Part shown: positions 35,135 to 43,909 of the stretch, in pieces
Layout of the letters: each line of letters begins with the position of its first letter
Position numbering within the stretch: the stretch's first letter is position 1
Source of the DNA: JABWAJ01 sp038323375
GTDB taxonomy: Bacteria > Bacteroidota > Bacteroidia > Chitinophagales > Saprospiraceae
DNA: 64,000 nt
Direction: 5' to 3'
NCBI GenBank assembly: GCA_038323375.1
Contig: JBBQGV010000009.1
Span: 1 to 64,000, forward strand
Position numbers and translations under genes: made by a program
Notes under the pieces: generated by a model
What the model saw: the letters and a program-made list of their open reading frames with translations, nothing else
Told to the model about the DNA's origin: nothing
Databases searched by the model: none

Positions 35135-35677
35135 ATGAGCAACTACAAGGAAGATGAAAGCCAACTGAATTTGCTGCGCAACGGCGGAGAAGCGGTCTGG
35201 CAAAAGTTTTACGATCAACATCGCAGTCCTTTCCGGGCGTTTTTTATGCAATACGGACGGATGTCGCCCGAAGAGGCGGCCGGGCTGCTTCAAGATGCGA
35301 TGGTTGTTTTTCATTACAACGCAACAACCGGCAGATTATCGGTGCCGCTTCAGAGCAACCTAAAAACCTACCTGATCGGCATTGGCAAGGTGCTGCACCG
35401 CAGAAAAGGCGGTAGCACAGCGGGTTGGGACGATCAGATTCCGGACGAGGCGGTAGCGCCCATCGCCGACCGGATTGCCGACCAGGAAGCAGCCGCAAAA
35501 ATGGCGCGCGCCCTGCTCGACCGTATTGGGGAACCTTGCCGCTCTTTGCTGGAAATGGTGTACATCAAAGAGTTTGTGATGGAAGCCGTTGCAGAAAACC
35601 TCGGATTGCCCAGTGAAGGCGCAGCCCGAAAGCGAAAGTTTGATTGCCTTCAGAAGATGAAGGAGTTGTTGAAGTAG
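35135..35677 (+). CDS. ECF-type RNA polymerase sigma factor
   Basis: A 180-residue sigma-70 family protein: region 2 (WQKFYDQHRSPFRAFFM..., ...AGLLQDAMVVFHYN) and region 4 (LLEMVYIKEFVMEAVAENLGLPSEGAARKRKFDCLQKMKEL), the DNA-binding HTH. Region 1.1 and region 3 are missing, as in ECF factors. The next gene, 18 bases on, encodes a single-pass membrane protein in the place of an anti-sigma factor. Confidence 0.85.
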   Translation: MSNYKEDESQLNLLRNGGEAVWQKFYDQHRSPFRAFFMQYGRMSPEEAAGLLQDAMVVFHYNATTGRLSVPLQSNLKTYLIGIGKVLHRRKGGSTAGWDDQIPDEAVAPIADRIADQEAAAKMARALLDRIGEPCRSLLEMVYIKEFVMEAVAENLGLPSEGAARKRKFDCLQKMKELLK

Positions 35678-35695
35678 GCATTTAAAATAAAGATC

Positions 35696-36535
35696 ATGCA
35701 CACGGAAGATTACGACATCGCGACCATCGAGCAGTACTTAGCCGGACAATTGGAGGCAGAGGCTACCGCCCGTTTTGAAGCACAGCTCGCTCAGGACGAA
35801 GCCTTAAAGGCAGACACGGCACAATACCGCCGCTTGTTCGACGGATTGGGTGCCCTGCGTTCCCAGGCATACCGCGATAAGTTTGCCGGATGGGAAGCCG
35901 ACGCTCAATTGGCGGAAAGCGCTGCGGAATACGCACCTGTGCTGGAAGGGCTGGCAGCCTTGCGGTCAGAGCACTTGCGTGGAAAAATGGCCGGGTGGGA
36001 AGCGGCGCATCAAAACAAAACTCCTGTTGAAAAAACAGCCGTTGTAAAAACCCTTCGCCCCGTTTTTGTGCGCAGGTTGGCCGTTGCGGCAAGCATTCTG
36101 TTACTCGTGGGGGCTGGCTTGAGTTGGTATGCATCGCAGCACTATAGCGCGGAAAGCCTGGTAGCCGATTACTACCGCATGCCCAATATCGGAAACACGA
36201 TGGGGGGCGAACAAACCATGCGAAGCCGCTTAGAATCGCGTTTTGCGGACGCACACCGCCTGATGGAAAAAAAATCGTATTCCGAAGCGCTCATCGCTTT
36301 TGGCGAAGTGTTAACCTTGTCGAGAGCAGCCGGCCTGGATGAAACCCGCATGCGTTATTACAGCGACCAGGTTTCGTGGAACCGGGTGCTCATTTTGCTG
36401 GCGCAAAAGGCACCGGAACCGGAATTGCGGGCGGCGTTGGATCAAGTGCTGGCAGATCCGCAAAACGAATACCAGGGGAAAGCGGAGGCGTTGCGGGGAC
36501 AGTTGGATGGTTTTTGGCGGAAGTTGGTGTGGTAA
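35696..36535 (+). CDS. Single-pass membrane protein, putative anti-sigma partner
   Basis: The 279-residue protein has an acidic N-terminal half with two similar blocks (LFDGLGALRSQAYRDKFAGWEAD, LEGLAALRSEHLRGKMAGWEA), one membrane segment near 125-145 (LAVAASILLLVGAGLSWYA) and a helical C-terminal part (EKKSYSEALIAFGEVLTLS) that looks TPR-like. Position and topology suggest that the cytoplasmic part holds the ECF factor at the membrane. A zinc anti-sigma HxxxCxxC motif is absent. Confidence 0.75.
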   Translation: MHTEDYDIATIEQYLAGQLEAEATARFEAQLAQDEALKADTAQYRRLFDGLGALRSQAYRDKFAGWEADAQLAESAAEYAPVLEGLAALRSEHLRGKMAGWEAAHQNKTPVEKTAVVKTLRPVFVRRLAVAASILLLVGAGLSWYASQHYSAESLVADYYRMPNIGNTMGGEQTMRSRLESRFADAHRLMEKKSYSEALIAFGEVLTLSRAAGLDETRMRYYSDQVSWNRVLILLAQKAPEPELRAALDQVLADPQNEYQGKAEALRGQLDGFWRKLVW

Positions 36536-37112
36536 GGGTCGCTGAACGAATAATGTTACGGAAAGGGCTATCCGCCCAGTTGTTGTTCACAGAAAAGTCA
36601 TTCAGCGCTTTCGAACCGAACATGGTGCAAAATCCTTTGCAAGCTGGTATTCGCTTATCCACACTTTTCAAAAGCAGGGTATAAATGTCTTCGATGCCTT
36701 AAAAAAGATATTTGATGGAATGGTTCCTCAAATACAATTTCCGCAATTGGAATAACGCGCTATTCCGAATTTAATAAAAAATATTATCGCTGGTTTGTTT
36801 TTCCGGTTTCTTGGCATTAGGTAGGAACACTGCCGCGCTGTGTGCCAATGCATGGTAAGGAATGGACTGGGTAGTTACTTTATATTCCCTCAAAGAGAAT
36901 CGCTCATTCCACCACAAAGTTAATCCTTCTGACTTTTGCACTACACCACTTTCCCTTTTACATCCAGTTGTTCCTTCCTGAATCAGTGAAAATCCAATTT
37001 CCTTCAAAAAAAATTACCGGTTCTTTTTTTTAGTTCGGAATGCTACCTATATTTGTTTTTATTATTAAGTTCGGATTACTAACCTTTTTTACTATCAAAA
37101 ATTCGATGTATT
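36536..37112. other. 577-base gap before the protoglobin gene
   Basis: No supported gene. A minus-strand frame at 36771-37007 has no domain signal. The right end becomes AT-rich and carries the protoglobin promoter. Confidence 0.5.
37048..37055 (+). promoter_or_regulatory. -7 promoter element of the protoglobin gene
   Basis: TATATTTG fits TAnnTTTG and lies 57 bases before the ATG, in an AT-rich stretch with a T-run about 20 bases upstream. Confidence 0.5.
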
Positions 37113-37691
37113 ATGTCAAATCACATTCCTGGCTACACCTACGGGCAAGTGGCAACCTCACCCGTCAGCCTCGCAGACCTTGAACTCCTGAAAAAAACCC
37201 TTCTTTTTACGGATGAAGACGTGGAAAGCCTTCGTCTGGCAGGGGATGTCCTTTCGGGTCAAACAGACCAAATTCTCGACCTCTGGTATGGTTATGTGGG
37301 AGGAAACGCTCACCTCCTTCATTATTTCACGCACGAGGGGCAACCCAATATGGACTACCTTGGTGCCGTCCGCAAGCGGTTTGGGCAATGGATTCTCGAC
37401 CTATGCCGACGTGGCTACGACCAAGACTGGCTTAACTACCAGCACGAAATCGCCTTGCGCCACCACAGCACAAAAAAGAACAAAACAGACGGCGTGGACG
37501 CAGTACCTATCATCCACTTCCGCTATTTGGTGGCGTTCATTTTTCCAATAACTTTCACCATCAAAGGTTTTTTGGCTAAGCAAGGGCATACCTCCGAACA
37601 AGTGGAAGCGATGTACGCTTCATGGTTCAAAGCCGTCACCTTGACTGCCTTACTTTGGTGTCACCCCTACATTAAAGATGGCGAGTTCTAA
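37113..37691 (+). CDS. Protoglobin-domain protein
   Basis: The 192 residues form a single globin-coupled-sensor/protoglobin domain without any output domain: IPGYTYGQVATSPVSLADLELLKKTLLFTDEDVESLRLAGDVL, then LDLWYGYVGGNAHLLHYF, and YQHEIALRHHSTKKNK, in which a His should be the proximal haem ligand. It probably binds O2, NO or CO. It has its own promoter, is followed in frame by a DUF2024 fragment, and is close to a MarR gene with a cysteine motif. Confidence 0.9.
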   Translation: MSNHIPGYTYGQVATSPVSLADLELLKKTLLFTDEDVESLRLAGDVLSGQTDQILDLWYGYVGGNAHLLHYFTHEGQPNMDYLGAVRKRFGQWILDLCRRGYDQDWLNYQHEIALRHHSTKKNKTDGVDAVPIIHFRYLVAFIFPITFTIKGFLAKQGHTSEQVEAMYASWFKAVTLTALLWCHPYIKDGEF

Positions 37692-37889
37692 ATTGTAGAT
37701 GCCAACGAAAAGGACTTGAAAAAAATCTACGGCTACGGCAGTCAGTATTTAAAGTCCAAAGTGCAAGAGGGGCAGCCGCTCACTTCAAAGCAATGTCGGT
37801 TCTGCCACATCGTAAATGCCAAAGGGGATATGGAAGATTCCATCTTGGCAAAAGGCTACTACATCATCAAGATAGAAGGCTGCAATTAA
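37692..37889 (+). pseudogene. DUF2024 protein fragment (5' end missing)
   Basis: Directly after the protoglobin stop, in the same frame, 65 codons read KKIYGYGSQYLKSKVQEG, SKQCRFCHIVNAKGDMED and AKGYYIIKIEGCN, then TAA. This is the C-terminal two-thirds of DUF2024 proteins (usually ~85-90 residues, ending in GYYIIEMEGC-like sequence). The usual N-terminus and any start codon are missing, so a deletion has joined it to the protoglobin gene. Confidence 0.6.
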
Positions 37890-37960
37890 ATTTTTAACAA
37901 AATAATTAGGATTGCTAATTTTACGGGGCGGCAACACAAAGCCGCCCCATATTTTTGCCT

Positions 37961-38566
37961 ATGAACGGAAGTGCATTCGACCCGAAAGCCCAAATCGGTA
38001 GTGCCGATTTCAAAATTATTGCATCGCTCGAACGTCTTGGCGAGGGATTCAGGGTTTTGCTTTGGGAAAAAGCCAAAGTATTAGGCGTCAGCCCAATACA
38101 GATTCAGATTTTGATTTTTGTGCAGTTTCATCCAGATGAAAAATGCAAGGTGAGCCACCTCGCCCAAGAGTTCAACCTGACCAAGCCAACAATTAGCGAA
38201 GCCGTAAAAAACCTTGAACAGAAAGGCTTCATTGAACGCCAAATTGAAACAACCGACACACGCAGCCATACCATCCACCTGACAGAGGCAGGCAGGTCGG
38301 TTGTTGTACAGACCGCCCATTTTGCTGACCCAATGGTAAAAGCCCTTTCAGAATTTTCTCCCGAAAGCAAAGGGATTTTACTTGAACAATTGTTGGGCGT
38401 GATTGGCCATTTACAGCAAGCGGGCATTATCTCCGTTCAACGAATGTGTTTTTCCTGTCGGTTTTATACAAAAAATTTGGACGGACATTTTTGTAAATTT
38501 ATAAACAAGCCATTGAAAAACGATGAGTTGCGTATTGATTGTAAAGAGTTCGAGTCGCTGAAGTAG
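37961..38566 (+). CDS. MarR-family regulator with a C-terminal four-cysteine motif
   Basis: The ATG at 37961 gives 201 residues. A MarR winged helix spans ~30-140 (VSPIQIQILIFVQFHPDEKCKVSHLAQEFNLTKPTISEAVKNLEQKGFIERQ is its HTH region). The C-terminus has CFSC, then FC and DC (RMCFSCRFYTKNLDGHFC...RIDCKEF), four Cys suited to a metal or Fe-S site or disulphides. The protoglobin gene 270 bases upstream suggests a role in gas or redox response. Confidence 0.88.
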   Translation: MNGSAFDPKAQIGSADFKIIASLERLGEGFRVLLWEKAKVLGVSPIQIQILIFVQFHPDEKCKVSHLAQEFNLTKPTISEAVKNLEQKGFIERQIETTDTRSHTIHLTEAGRSVVVQTAHFADPMVKALSEFSPESKGILLEQLLGVIGHLQQAGIISVQRMCFSCRFYTKNLDGHFCKFINKPLKNDELRIDCKEFESLK

Positions 38567-39193
38567 GTGTCCTCATGCTATTTCATTTAAGTTTGGCGTG
38601 TGTATTCAAAATTATTTATTTGATTTCTACTCGGCTTATCTAATTTTTTCTCCTCGCCGCTAACTTATAGCCGTGCATCCGCCGCCGCCGCACACTCCCC
38701 AATCTTTACCACTACCCCAGATCGGTAGCGGATGCACGGAGTTGAACAGCCTTGCCCGCCTAAGCGGGAAAGCCGCAACTCCAGCAGAATCTGTGGGCGT
38801 CGCATCCTTTCTTTATCGCTCAGGTAAAGGATATTAAGGTTGCAAAATACTCAAGTTGGGTGGAAGAAGCAAGCATAACAGAAGAATTTGTTTGATAAAT
38901 TCCTGAAAATATTGGTTTTAGAGCGATGCGGCAATAAAAGATGGGGCCAAAGCGTGCCCTCCAACGTAAGCAACCGGTGAACCGCCAATCCCACTGCCGC
39001 CCCAGAATAACCTCCATCAATAAACGGATGCCGCTGTAGGCAACATTAATAAACGATTGCGATAACCACGCTCCCGGCTTAAATACAACAGGTTGGCAGC
39101 CACATCTTCCAAGGTGGCTTCTTCCGAACTTTTACCCAAACCTAATCCCCAGCATATAGGCCAACAGATCCATCAAATCGAAGGAAGTGCCGA
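38567..39193. other. 627-base gap with a hairpin and a decayed minus-strand gene
   Basis: Minus-strand sequence from about 39175 to 38900 reads protein-like in shifting frames (SSEEATLEDVAANLLYLSR, then GSGIGGSPVAYVGGHALAPS), so an unidentified gene has decayed here. The left part holds the hairpin at 38671-38739. No intact gene is present. Confidence 0.4.
38671..38739. repeat. Inverted repeat
   Basis: CCGTGCATCCGC (38671-38682) and GCGGATGCACGG (38728-38739) are exact 12-base complements around a 45-base C-rich loop. It could be a REP-like element; no second copy was seen in the window. Confidence 0.5.
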
Positions 39194-39694
39194 TTAAGCT
39201 GGATTGCTGGCGGCAGGATTCTTATCTTCCCGTATCATTTTTTTGATCAAAGAAATCTGTCCTAAATGATAATAACTGTGTTCAATAACGCCTTCAATGT
39301 TTCTCAAATAATTCCCATACTTTTCGTCTACAAATGGTTGATCCAGCACACTGTCAGCCATTTGTTCAACATGGTTTGCAAACATTTCAGCGTTGCTTAA
39401 AAAATTGTTGACTAATGTATTCCAATCTGCTTCAGACTTAATTTCCGGAAGGTCAAAACTGTATTTGTCTCTGATTTCAAGATTCCCGCCATTAAAGACG
39501 TTTAAAAGCCCTTGCAGATAATAGTTTATATGAAAGGTCAACACAGCAATGGTATTTAAATTGTCTACCTTTTGAATGGCTTGTTTCCAATGAGTACTCA
39601 AAATTTGTTCCTTAAAATTAGTGTTTGCAATCCATTTCCCGTTGAGAAGGACTTCACGAAGCCGATTAGCCAAATAACCATTTCTTGATGCCAT
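39194..39694 (-). CDS. DinB-superfamily protein
   Basis: The 166-residue four-helix protein has His in TFHINYYLQG (near 65) and in VIEHSYYHLGQISLIKKM (near 140), the two places that bind metal in DinB/DUF1572 proteins. Members act as thiol transferases or have unknown roles. It is monocistronic and divergent from the hydrolase gene. Confidence 0.85.
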   Translation of the reverse strand: MASRNGYLANRLREVLLNGKWIANTNFKEQILSTHWKQAIQKVDNLNTIAVLTFHINYYLQGLLNVFNGGNLEIRDKYSFDLPEIKSEADWNTLVNNFLSNAEMFANHVEQMADSVLDQPFVDEKYGNYLRNIEGVIEHSYYHLGQISLIKKMIREDKNPAASNPA

Positions 39695-39991
39695 TTTTTT
39701 GTTTTACTTTATCATTTGTATTAAGGAGCCTGTCTTTGGTAAGCAATATAGCGCCAACATTGCATACCTATTGAACAAACTTGTCAGAGAAATTTACGAC
39801 ACATTTCCGCCAACGAGTTATATGGCTGCCATTTATGGGAGGTTAGCTTGGGGATGCACTTTGCGAAGGAGCGCGTTTCTGATTGCAAACCCGCTGGCGG
39901 CACCTACGCCGACAACACCTGAAAACCCGAGTCGCCAGCGGGCAACATTTCTGGTTGCCGCTTGTTTTGTTATTCAGCCAATAAAAGTCCA

Positions 39992-40804
39992 ATGTTACAC
40001 CATCAAATCCATCGCCTGCCCATTGACGCCCCCTGGCTCGTCTTCATCCACGGAGCGGGCGGTGCTATTGCCACCTGGAAATACCAGACGGAAGCTTTCA
40101 AGCCTTTTTTCAACCTGCTGCTGCTCGACCTGCGCGATCACGGCTTGTCGAAAGGCATGACACCTGCCTTTTCAAGCTACAATTTCGACATTGTTTGCGA
40201 TGATATTTTGGAAGTGATTGACCATCTGAAAATCGGGCAGGCGAACTTCATTTCGCTCTCGCTCGGCAGCGCCATCCTCCAGCGCCTCGACCAGCGCCGC
40301 CCGGAACTGGTGGACAAAATGGTGATGGCCGGCGGCGTTTTTCGGGCTACGCTCAAAATGCGGGTGTTGGTGCATGCCTCAAAACTCCTCAACCTACTGT
40401 TGCCGTACCGCTACATTTACGCCCTGTTTTCGCTCATCATATTGCCCAAAAAGAACCACGAAAAATCGAGGCGGCTCTACCGGCAGCAGGCCAAGCGGCT
40501 CACCCAGGCGGAGTACATGAAATGGGTGGGGCTATACGGCGAGTTTTTCCAGGTTTTGGATGAATGTTTCCACCGGCAATTAAAAAAATGGAGCCTCGTG
40601 GTTATGGGTGCCGAAGACCACGTATTTTTCACCGCTGCCCGCCGGTTTGTCCAGCAACAGGAAAAAGCAACCCTCGTAGTCCTCGAAAAATGTGGCCACA
40701 TCTGTAACATCGAGCAATGGCAGCGCTTTAATGCCGTGGCGCTGACTTTTTTGAGGGGTTACGGCACACTTGGGGTCGGAGATGCCAGGGAGCAAGAAAA
40801 GTAG
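39992..40804 (+). CDS. Alpha/beta hydrolase
   Basis: The start MLHHQIHRLPIDAPWLVFIHGAGGA gives 270 residues; 30 upstream bases in frame add nothing conserved. Visible elements are the oxyanion HGAGG, the nucleophile elbow ISLSLGS (Sx-Ser-x-G), the acid in VVMGAEDHVF and the His in EKCGHICNIEQW. The substrate is unknown. Its 3' end overlaps the 3' end of the convergent pnuC frame by 77 bases. Confidence 0.88.
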   Translation: MLHHQIHRLPIDAPWLVFIHGAGGAIATWKYQTEAFKPFFNLLLLDLRDHGLSKGMTPAFSSYNFDIVCDDILEVIDHLKIGQANFISLSLGSAILQRLDQRRPELVDKMVMAGGVFRATLKMRVLVHASKLLNLLLPYRYIYALFSLIILPKKNHEKSRRLYRQQAKRLTQAEYMKWVGLYGEFFQVLDECFHRQLKKWSLVVMGAEDHVFFTAARRFVQQQEKATLVVLEKCGHICNIEQWQRFNAVALTFLRGYGTLGVGDAREQEK

Positions 40805-41519
40805 CGCTTAGCGCAGAGATGGTATGCTCGTGTATTGCCAAAGATAGTAATGTGAGGTTGGGATTCAGCGGGTAAAAGTAATTTATTTGTAATGCATTCA
40901 ACAGCTTTTTCCTCCAGTGGTAAAGTCCATAAAACACCAATCCAAGAAAAATTAAATATTCCAACGATAAGAAATAAATTCCTTTCTTATAATATATGAA
41001 AACGCAAACTATATCCACAAAAACCCATAAATAGCAATTTTCAATTTTATTTTTTGCAAGCAGAACAGTAGCAACGATGCTTGAAACCATGACAAAAGAA
41101 TCCATAAAAGGATAAGCAGCCGGTAATTTGAAATATGCAGTCAAATACACATGGATATTTGTAAATAAAAAACCTGAAACCAAAGTCCCGGTTAGAATGA
41201 TGGCAACAAGTACTGTTTTTACACTGAAGCTTGTTTCAGAAATCTTAATTTTAACTGATTTTGTATCCCAGTTGTACCAGCCATAAAGCGTTACGATAAA
41301 AAAATAGATTTGCAAAAACAGGTCTGCATACAACTGAACCTGCAAAAAAAGGAAGAAGAGAAAAACGACATTCACGATGCCTGTTGGCCAGGTCAGGATG
41401 TTTGCTCTTGCTGCAAAGTAAACAGAAACATAACCAAACAAAGTCCCGATGAGCTCCACAAAGCTGATTGGATAGCCCCAAATTTCAACCGCGATATTCC
41501 CCATTTCAAAAAAATGCAT
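40728..41519 (-). CDS. pnuC: Nicotinamide-riboside transporter PnuC-type
   Basis: The start MHFFEMGNIAVEIWG gives 263 residues; the frame opens earlier but through a repeat arm. About seven membrane segments and the family motifs ILTWPTGIVNVVFLF, YADLFLQIYFFIVTLYGWYNW and WVFVDIVCVFIYYKKGIYFLSLEYLIFL identify PnuC, which lets nicotinamide riboside (or, in relatives, thiamine) enter for phosphorylation inside. The family core ends near YGLYHWRKKL; about 55 more residues run into the neighbouring hydrolase gene and are probably recent read-through. Confidence 0.88.
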   Translation of the reverse strand: MHFFEMGNIAVEIWGYPISFVELIGTLFGYVSVYFAARANILTWPTGIVNVVFLFFLFLQVQLYADLFLQIYFFIVTLYGWYNWDTKSVKIKISETSFSVKTVLVAIILTGTLVSGFLFTNIHVYLTAYFKLPAAYPFMDSFVMVSSIVATVLLAKNKIENCYLWVFVDIVCVFIYYKKGIYFLSLEYLIFLGLVFYGLYHWRKKLLNALQINYFYPLNPNLTLLSLAIHEHTISALSATFLAPWHLRPQVCRNPSKKSAPRH

Positions 41520-42127
41520 GCGAAAGAATGCTTTTTGACACCGAACAAGCTCTAAATGGGAGGAACGCTCACCCCAAATGTTCAAAGATCATCCTTTTTC
41601 ATAAAGAATCAAAAGGCGAGGTGGTTTTTTGAATGCTGTTCATGCTCTTGTTTGTGTTGAAGTCGCCGATGGCTTTGCGCGTGGTCGGGTTCGCAGTTAG
41701 ATGGCTGGCGCTTATGGGAGGTTGGTCGCCAACGGCGAATGTAGACCCGCTCACGACCAACCTTCCACCCCGTCAACATCGCGTGCCCGTTCCGGCTCCT
41801 GGCCGTAAACGGATTAAAGCTGCTGGCTCCAGCCCGGCTACAAAAAAACACCAAATCAAATCCCGGCTGGTGGCAGGAAACCAATGTCGTTCTAATTTTA
41901 GACGGGAAAGATAGGCAGCGTGGAAGCTTTGGAAATAAACCCATAGATTATTGACGGCGGGCTGAACCCGCAACTTTAGCGCGTATGCGATCGGAGTTAC
42001 CATTTTTTTTCATAACAACAGGCTGGCCAGCGCTTTTTTCGACAAACCCGAATCCCCTCCGCATTGCAAAACACGATCAGATTGACCAGAATTATCTACG
42101 AGAATCCCGTATTTTGCCCCATCATTT
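41520..42127. other. 608-base gap with a single repeat arm
   Basis: CCGAACAAGCTCTAAAT at 41541-41557 is identical to 30743-30759 and matches the arm of element B. An inverted pair GGTTGGTCG/CGACCAACC lies at about 41721-41763. No gene is supported; open frames here have skewed composition. Confidence 0.5.
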
Positions 42128-42288
42128 AGGAGCGTGTCGTAAATAACTTATCGGTTTGCGCGGTGGCTTTTTCCATCATGCAGCGTTGCTCGTCGGTCGC
42201 GTAGCTTAGGCTATGCTCCCTTTTTGCGCCTTGCCTGATGAAAAAATCCCCTCTCCTAATTCAGGTAACTTATTTACGCCACACTCCT
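42128..42288. repeat. Palindromic intergenic element C
   Basis: This 161-bp element has 23-base imperfect ends (AGGAGCGTGTCGTAAATAAC at 42128; its complement ends 42288). The centre, CGCGTAGCTTAGGCTATG at about 42198-42215, is followed by CCCTTTTTGCGCC. It has the plan of elements A, B and D but different ends. The arm occurs alone at 54801-54820. It lies directly upstream of a truncated SWIM-type gene. Confidence 0.7.
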
Positions 42289-42302
42289 CACCACCCATTC
42301 CA

Positions 42303-43229
42303 ATGCCACAACACACCGCCACAAAAACACCCGCAAGGCTGGAACTCCCACAACCCCGCCTGCTCGCCATGCAGCAAGGTGCCTCCGAACTCTCCGGCTG
42401 GCTCAGCGACCTCGCCCACCACGGCCTCGCAAGCGCACAGCAACAACCCCCGGGTTTTTGGGACGACATGGCCCGCCGCATGGTGGACGCCAAGCTCGGC
42501 GGCTTAGCGCGCCGCATCCGGCTCATCAAGGGCCTGCTGCGGGAAGACAACTGGCCGGAGCGGGTGCTGGCGGAACTGGCACTGCTGCACCTGGCCGCAG
42601 AAGGTTTTCAGCGCTGCGAAGCCCTACCCGACGGGCTTTGGGCCGACTTGTTGCAGTTTGCGGGATTGAACCTAAAAAAAGAAGACGTCCTGCAAACCTG
42701 CTCGGTGGTGGACGACTGCTGGCAGGTGCTGGGCACCTCGGAAGGCGAGGAAGAAAAACTGCGCTTCCGCCGCACCTGGCTCGTCGGGGAACGCCACGGG
42801 CGCTTTGCCCTACTGCTCGAATTTGCGTGGGGCCGCAACGACTTTGAACACCACTGGCAGGTCGGGCAGGTGCTGGAAGGCGAAATGGCGTATTACGCCT
42901 CCGCTTATCCCCTGCGCGCTTTGCCGAAAGGCGAAATTGTTGTTGCCGAAGAACGGCCATACGAAGGGAAGAGCCTGGCAGATGCATCGGCGCTGCTGGC
43001 GGAATATGACCGCGCCTTAGCCGCAAATCCCTGGCTGCATGGGCTGCCTGCGCTGCTGGAAGCCGTCGTGCCGGGTGTGGAACAGGACACGTTTTACCTC
43101 ACGGATGTTCAGGGGAACCGCCTGCCGGTTGTTTGCGCGCCGGAGACCGGGTGGAAGTTCGTGGCAATTAGTGCCGGTCGCCCGATGAGGGTATTTGGGG
43201 AGTGGGATGGGGGGAGGTTGCTTTGTTAA
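42303..43229 (+). CDS. C-terminal part of a SWIM zinc-finger protein (truncated)
   Basis: The 308-residue frame from the ATG at 42303 matches the region that follows the zinc finger in SWIM-family proteins: GASELSGWLSDLAHHGLAS, FWDDMARRMVDAKLGGLARRIR and ERVLAELALLHLAAEGF. The N-terminal SWIM motif (CxC...CxH) is missing and element C ends 14 bases upstream, so the gene seems to have lost its 5' part. Whether the remainder is expressed is unknown. The frame is clean and GC-rich, so the loss is recent or the fragment is still selected. Confidence 0.6.
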   Translation: MPQHTATKTPARLELPQPRLLAMQQGASELSGWLSDLAHHGLASAQQQPPGFWDDMARRMVDAKLGGLARRIRLIKGLLREDNWPERVLAELALLHLAAEGFQRCEALPDGLWADLLQFAGLNLKKEDVLQTCSVVDDCWQVLGTSEGEEEKLRFRRTWLVGERHGRFALLLEFAWGRNDFEHHWQVGQVLEGEMAYYASAYPLRALPKGEIVVAEERPYEGKSLADASALLAEYDRALAANPWLHGLPALLEAVVPGVEQDTFYLTDVQGNRLPVVCAPETGWKFVAISAGRPMRVFGEWDGGRLLC

Positions 43230-43231
43230 AG

Positions 43232-43340
43232 GGCAAATTGTTAAAGGGTAAATTGGCAAGGGGCAAATAGGCAAGTTGGCGCGTATTTGCGTATTTGCAA
43301 ATTTGCCTATTTGCCTATTGCCCACTTGCATCTTGCCTAC
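43232..43340. repeat. GGCAAAT-type low-complexity inverted repeat
   Basis: Short degenerate units GGGCAAATTG/GGGTAAATTGGCAAG/GGGCAAATAGGCAAG run in tandem from 43232. GGGCAAATAGGCAA (43261-43274) pairs with TTGCCTATT...GCCC at 43303-43323. It lies between two plus-strand genes. Confidence 0.5.
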
Positions 43341-43472
43341 TTAAAATAAACCGCACTATCCGTTTTTGCCGTAACTTGCAGCGGCATTATGTACAAAGCC
43401 TTATGTGTTCTATTGTGAAAACTTCTGTGTACCATTGTGGTAAAAAAACTGTTGTGGTAAAAATAAAAAATC

Positions 43473-43889
43473 ATGAGTGAATTCAAGCAAGTCGTTCAGG
43501 AAGGTACAAAAAAAGTGGTGAGCAAAGCCAAACGCGTGTTGCTGATTTTTTTAACCCTTGCCGCAGTGGCTGGCGCATTGGTCTTGTGGGGATGCACCTG
43601 GACGTACAGCGACGGCGTCCGGTCGGGCTACCTGATGAAAGCTTCTTACAAAGGCGTTGTTTTCAAAACCTACGAAGGGCAGCTGAATCTCGCACAGGCG
43701 CAATACGGCGCTCCGCCGCTGATCTGGGAATTTTCCGCGAAAAACAGGGAAGTTTATGACCAACTGCTGAGCATGGAAGGCAAACAGGTGAGCCTGCACT
43801 ACCGCGAGCCTTACAAAGTGTTGCCCTGGCAGGGAAAAACCGGCTACATTGTAACCAAAGCGGAATTGTCCGGAGGCCCGGCCAACTGA
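43473..43889 (+). CDS. Conserved membrane-anchored hypothetical protein
   Basis: A 138-residue protein with a basic N-terminus and one membrane segment (VLLIFLTLAAVAGALVLWGC, ~22-41), then a beta-rich domain (TYSDGVRSGYLMKASYKGVVFKTYEG..., VSLHYREPYKVLPWQGKTGY). Bacteroidota homologues are known, some mislabelled as 6-phosphogluconate dehydrogenase; nothing here supports that enzyme. It lies 20 bases upstream of the flippase gene. Confidence 0.75.
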   Translation: MSEFKQVVQEGTKKVVSKAKRVLLIFLTLAAVAGALVLWGCTWTYSDGVRSGYLMKASYKGVVFKTYEGQLNLAQAQYGAPPLIWEFSAKNREVYDQLLSMEGKQVSLHYREPYKVLPWQGKTGYIVTKAELSGGPAN

Positions 43890-43909
43890 TCGAAATCCCC
43901 TGATCGTTT

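Noticed and set aside
41634..42003. Open frames on both strands in the gap before element C
   Set aside because: The frames overlap on several phases, have skewed Arg/Pro/Ala composition and no domains.
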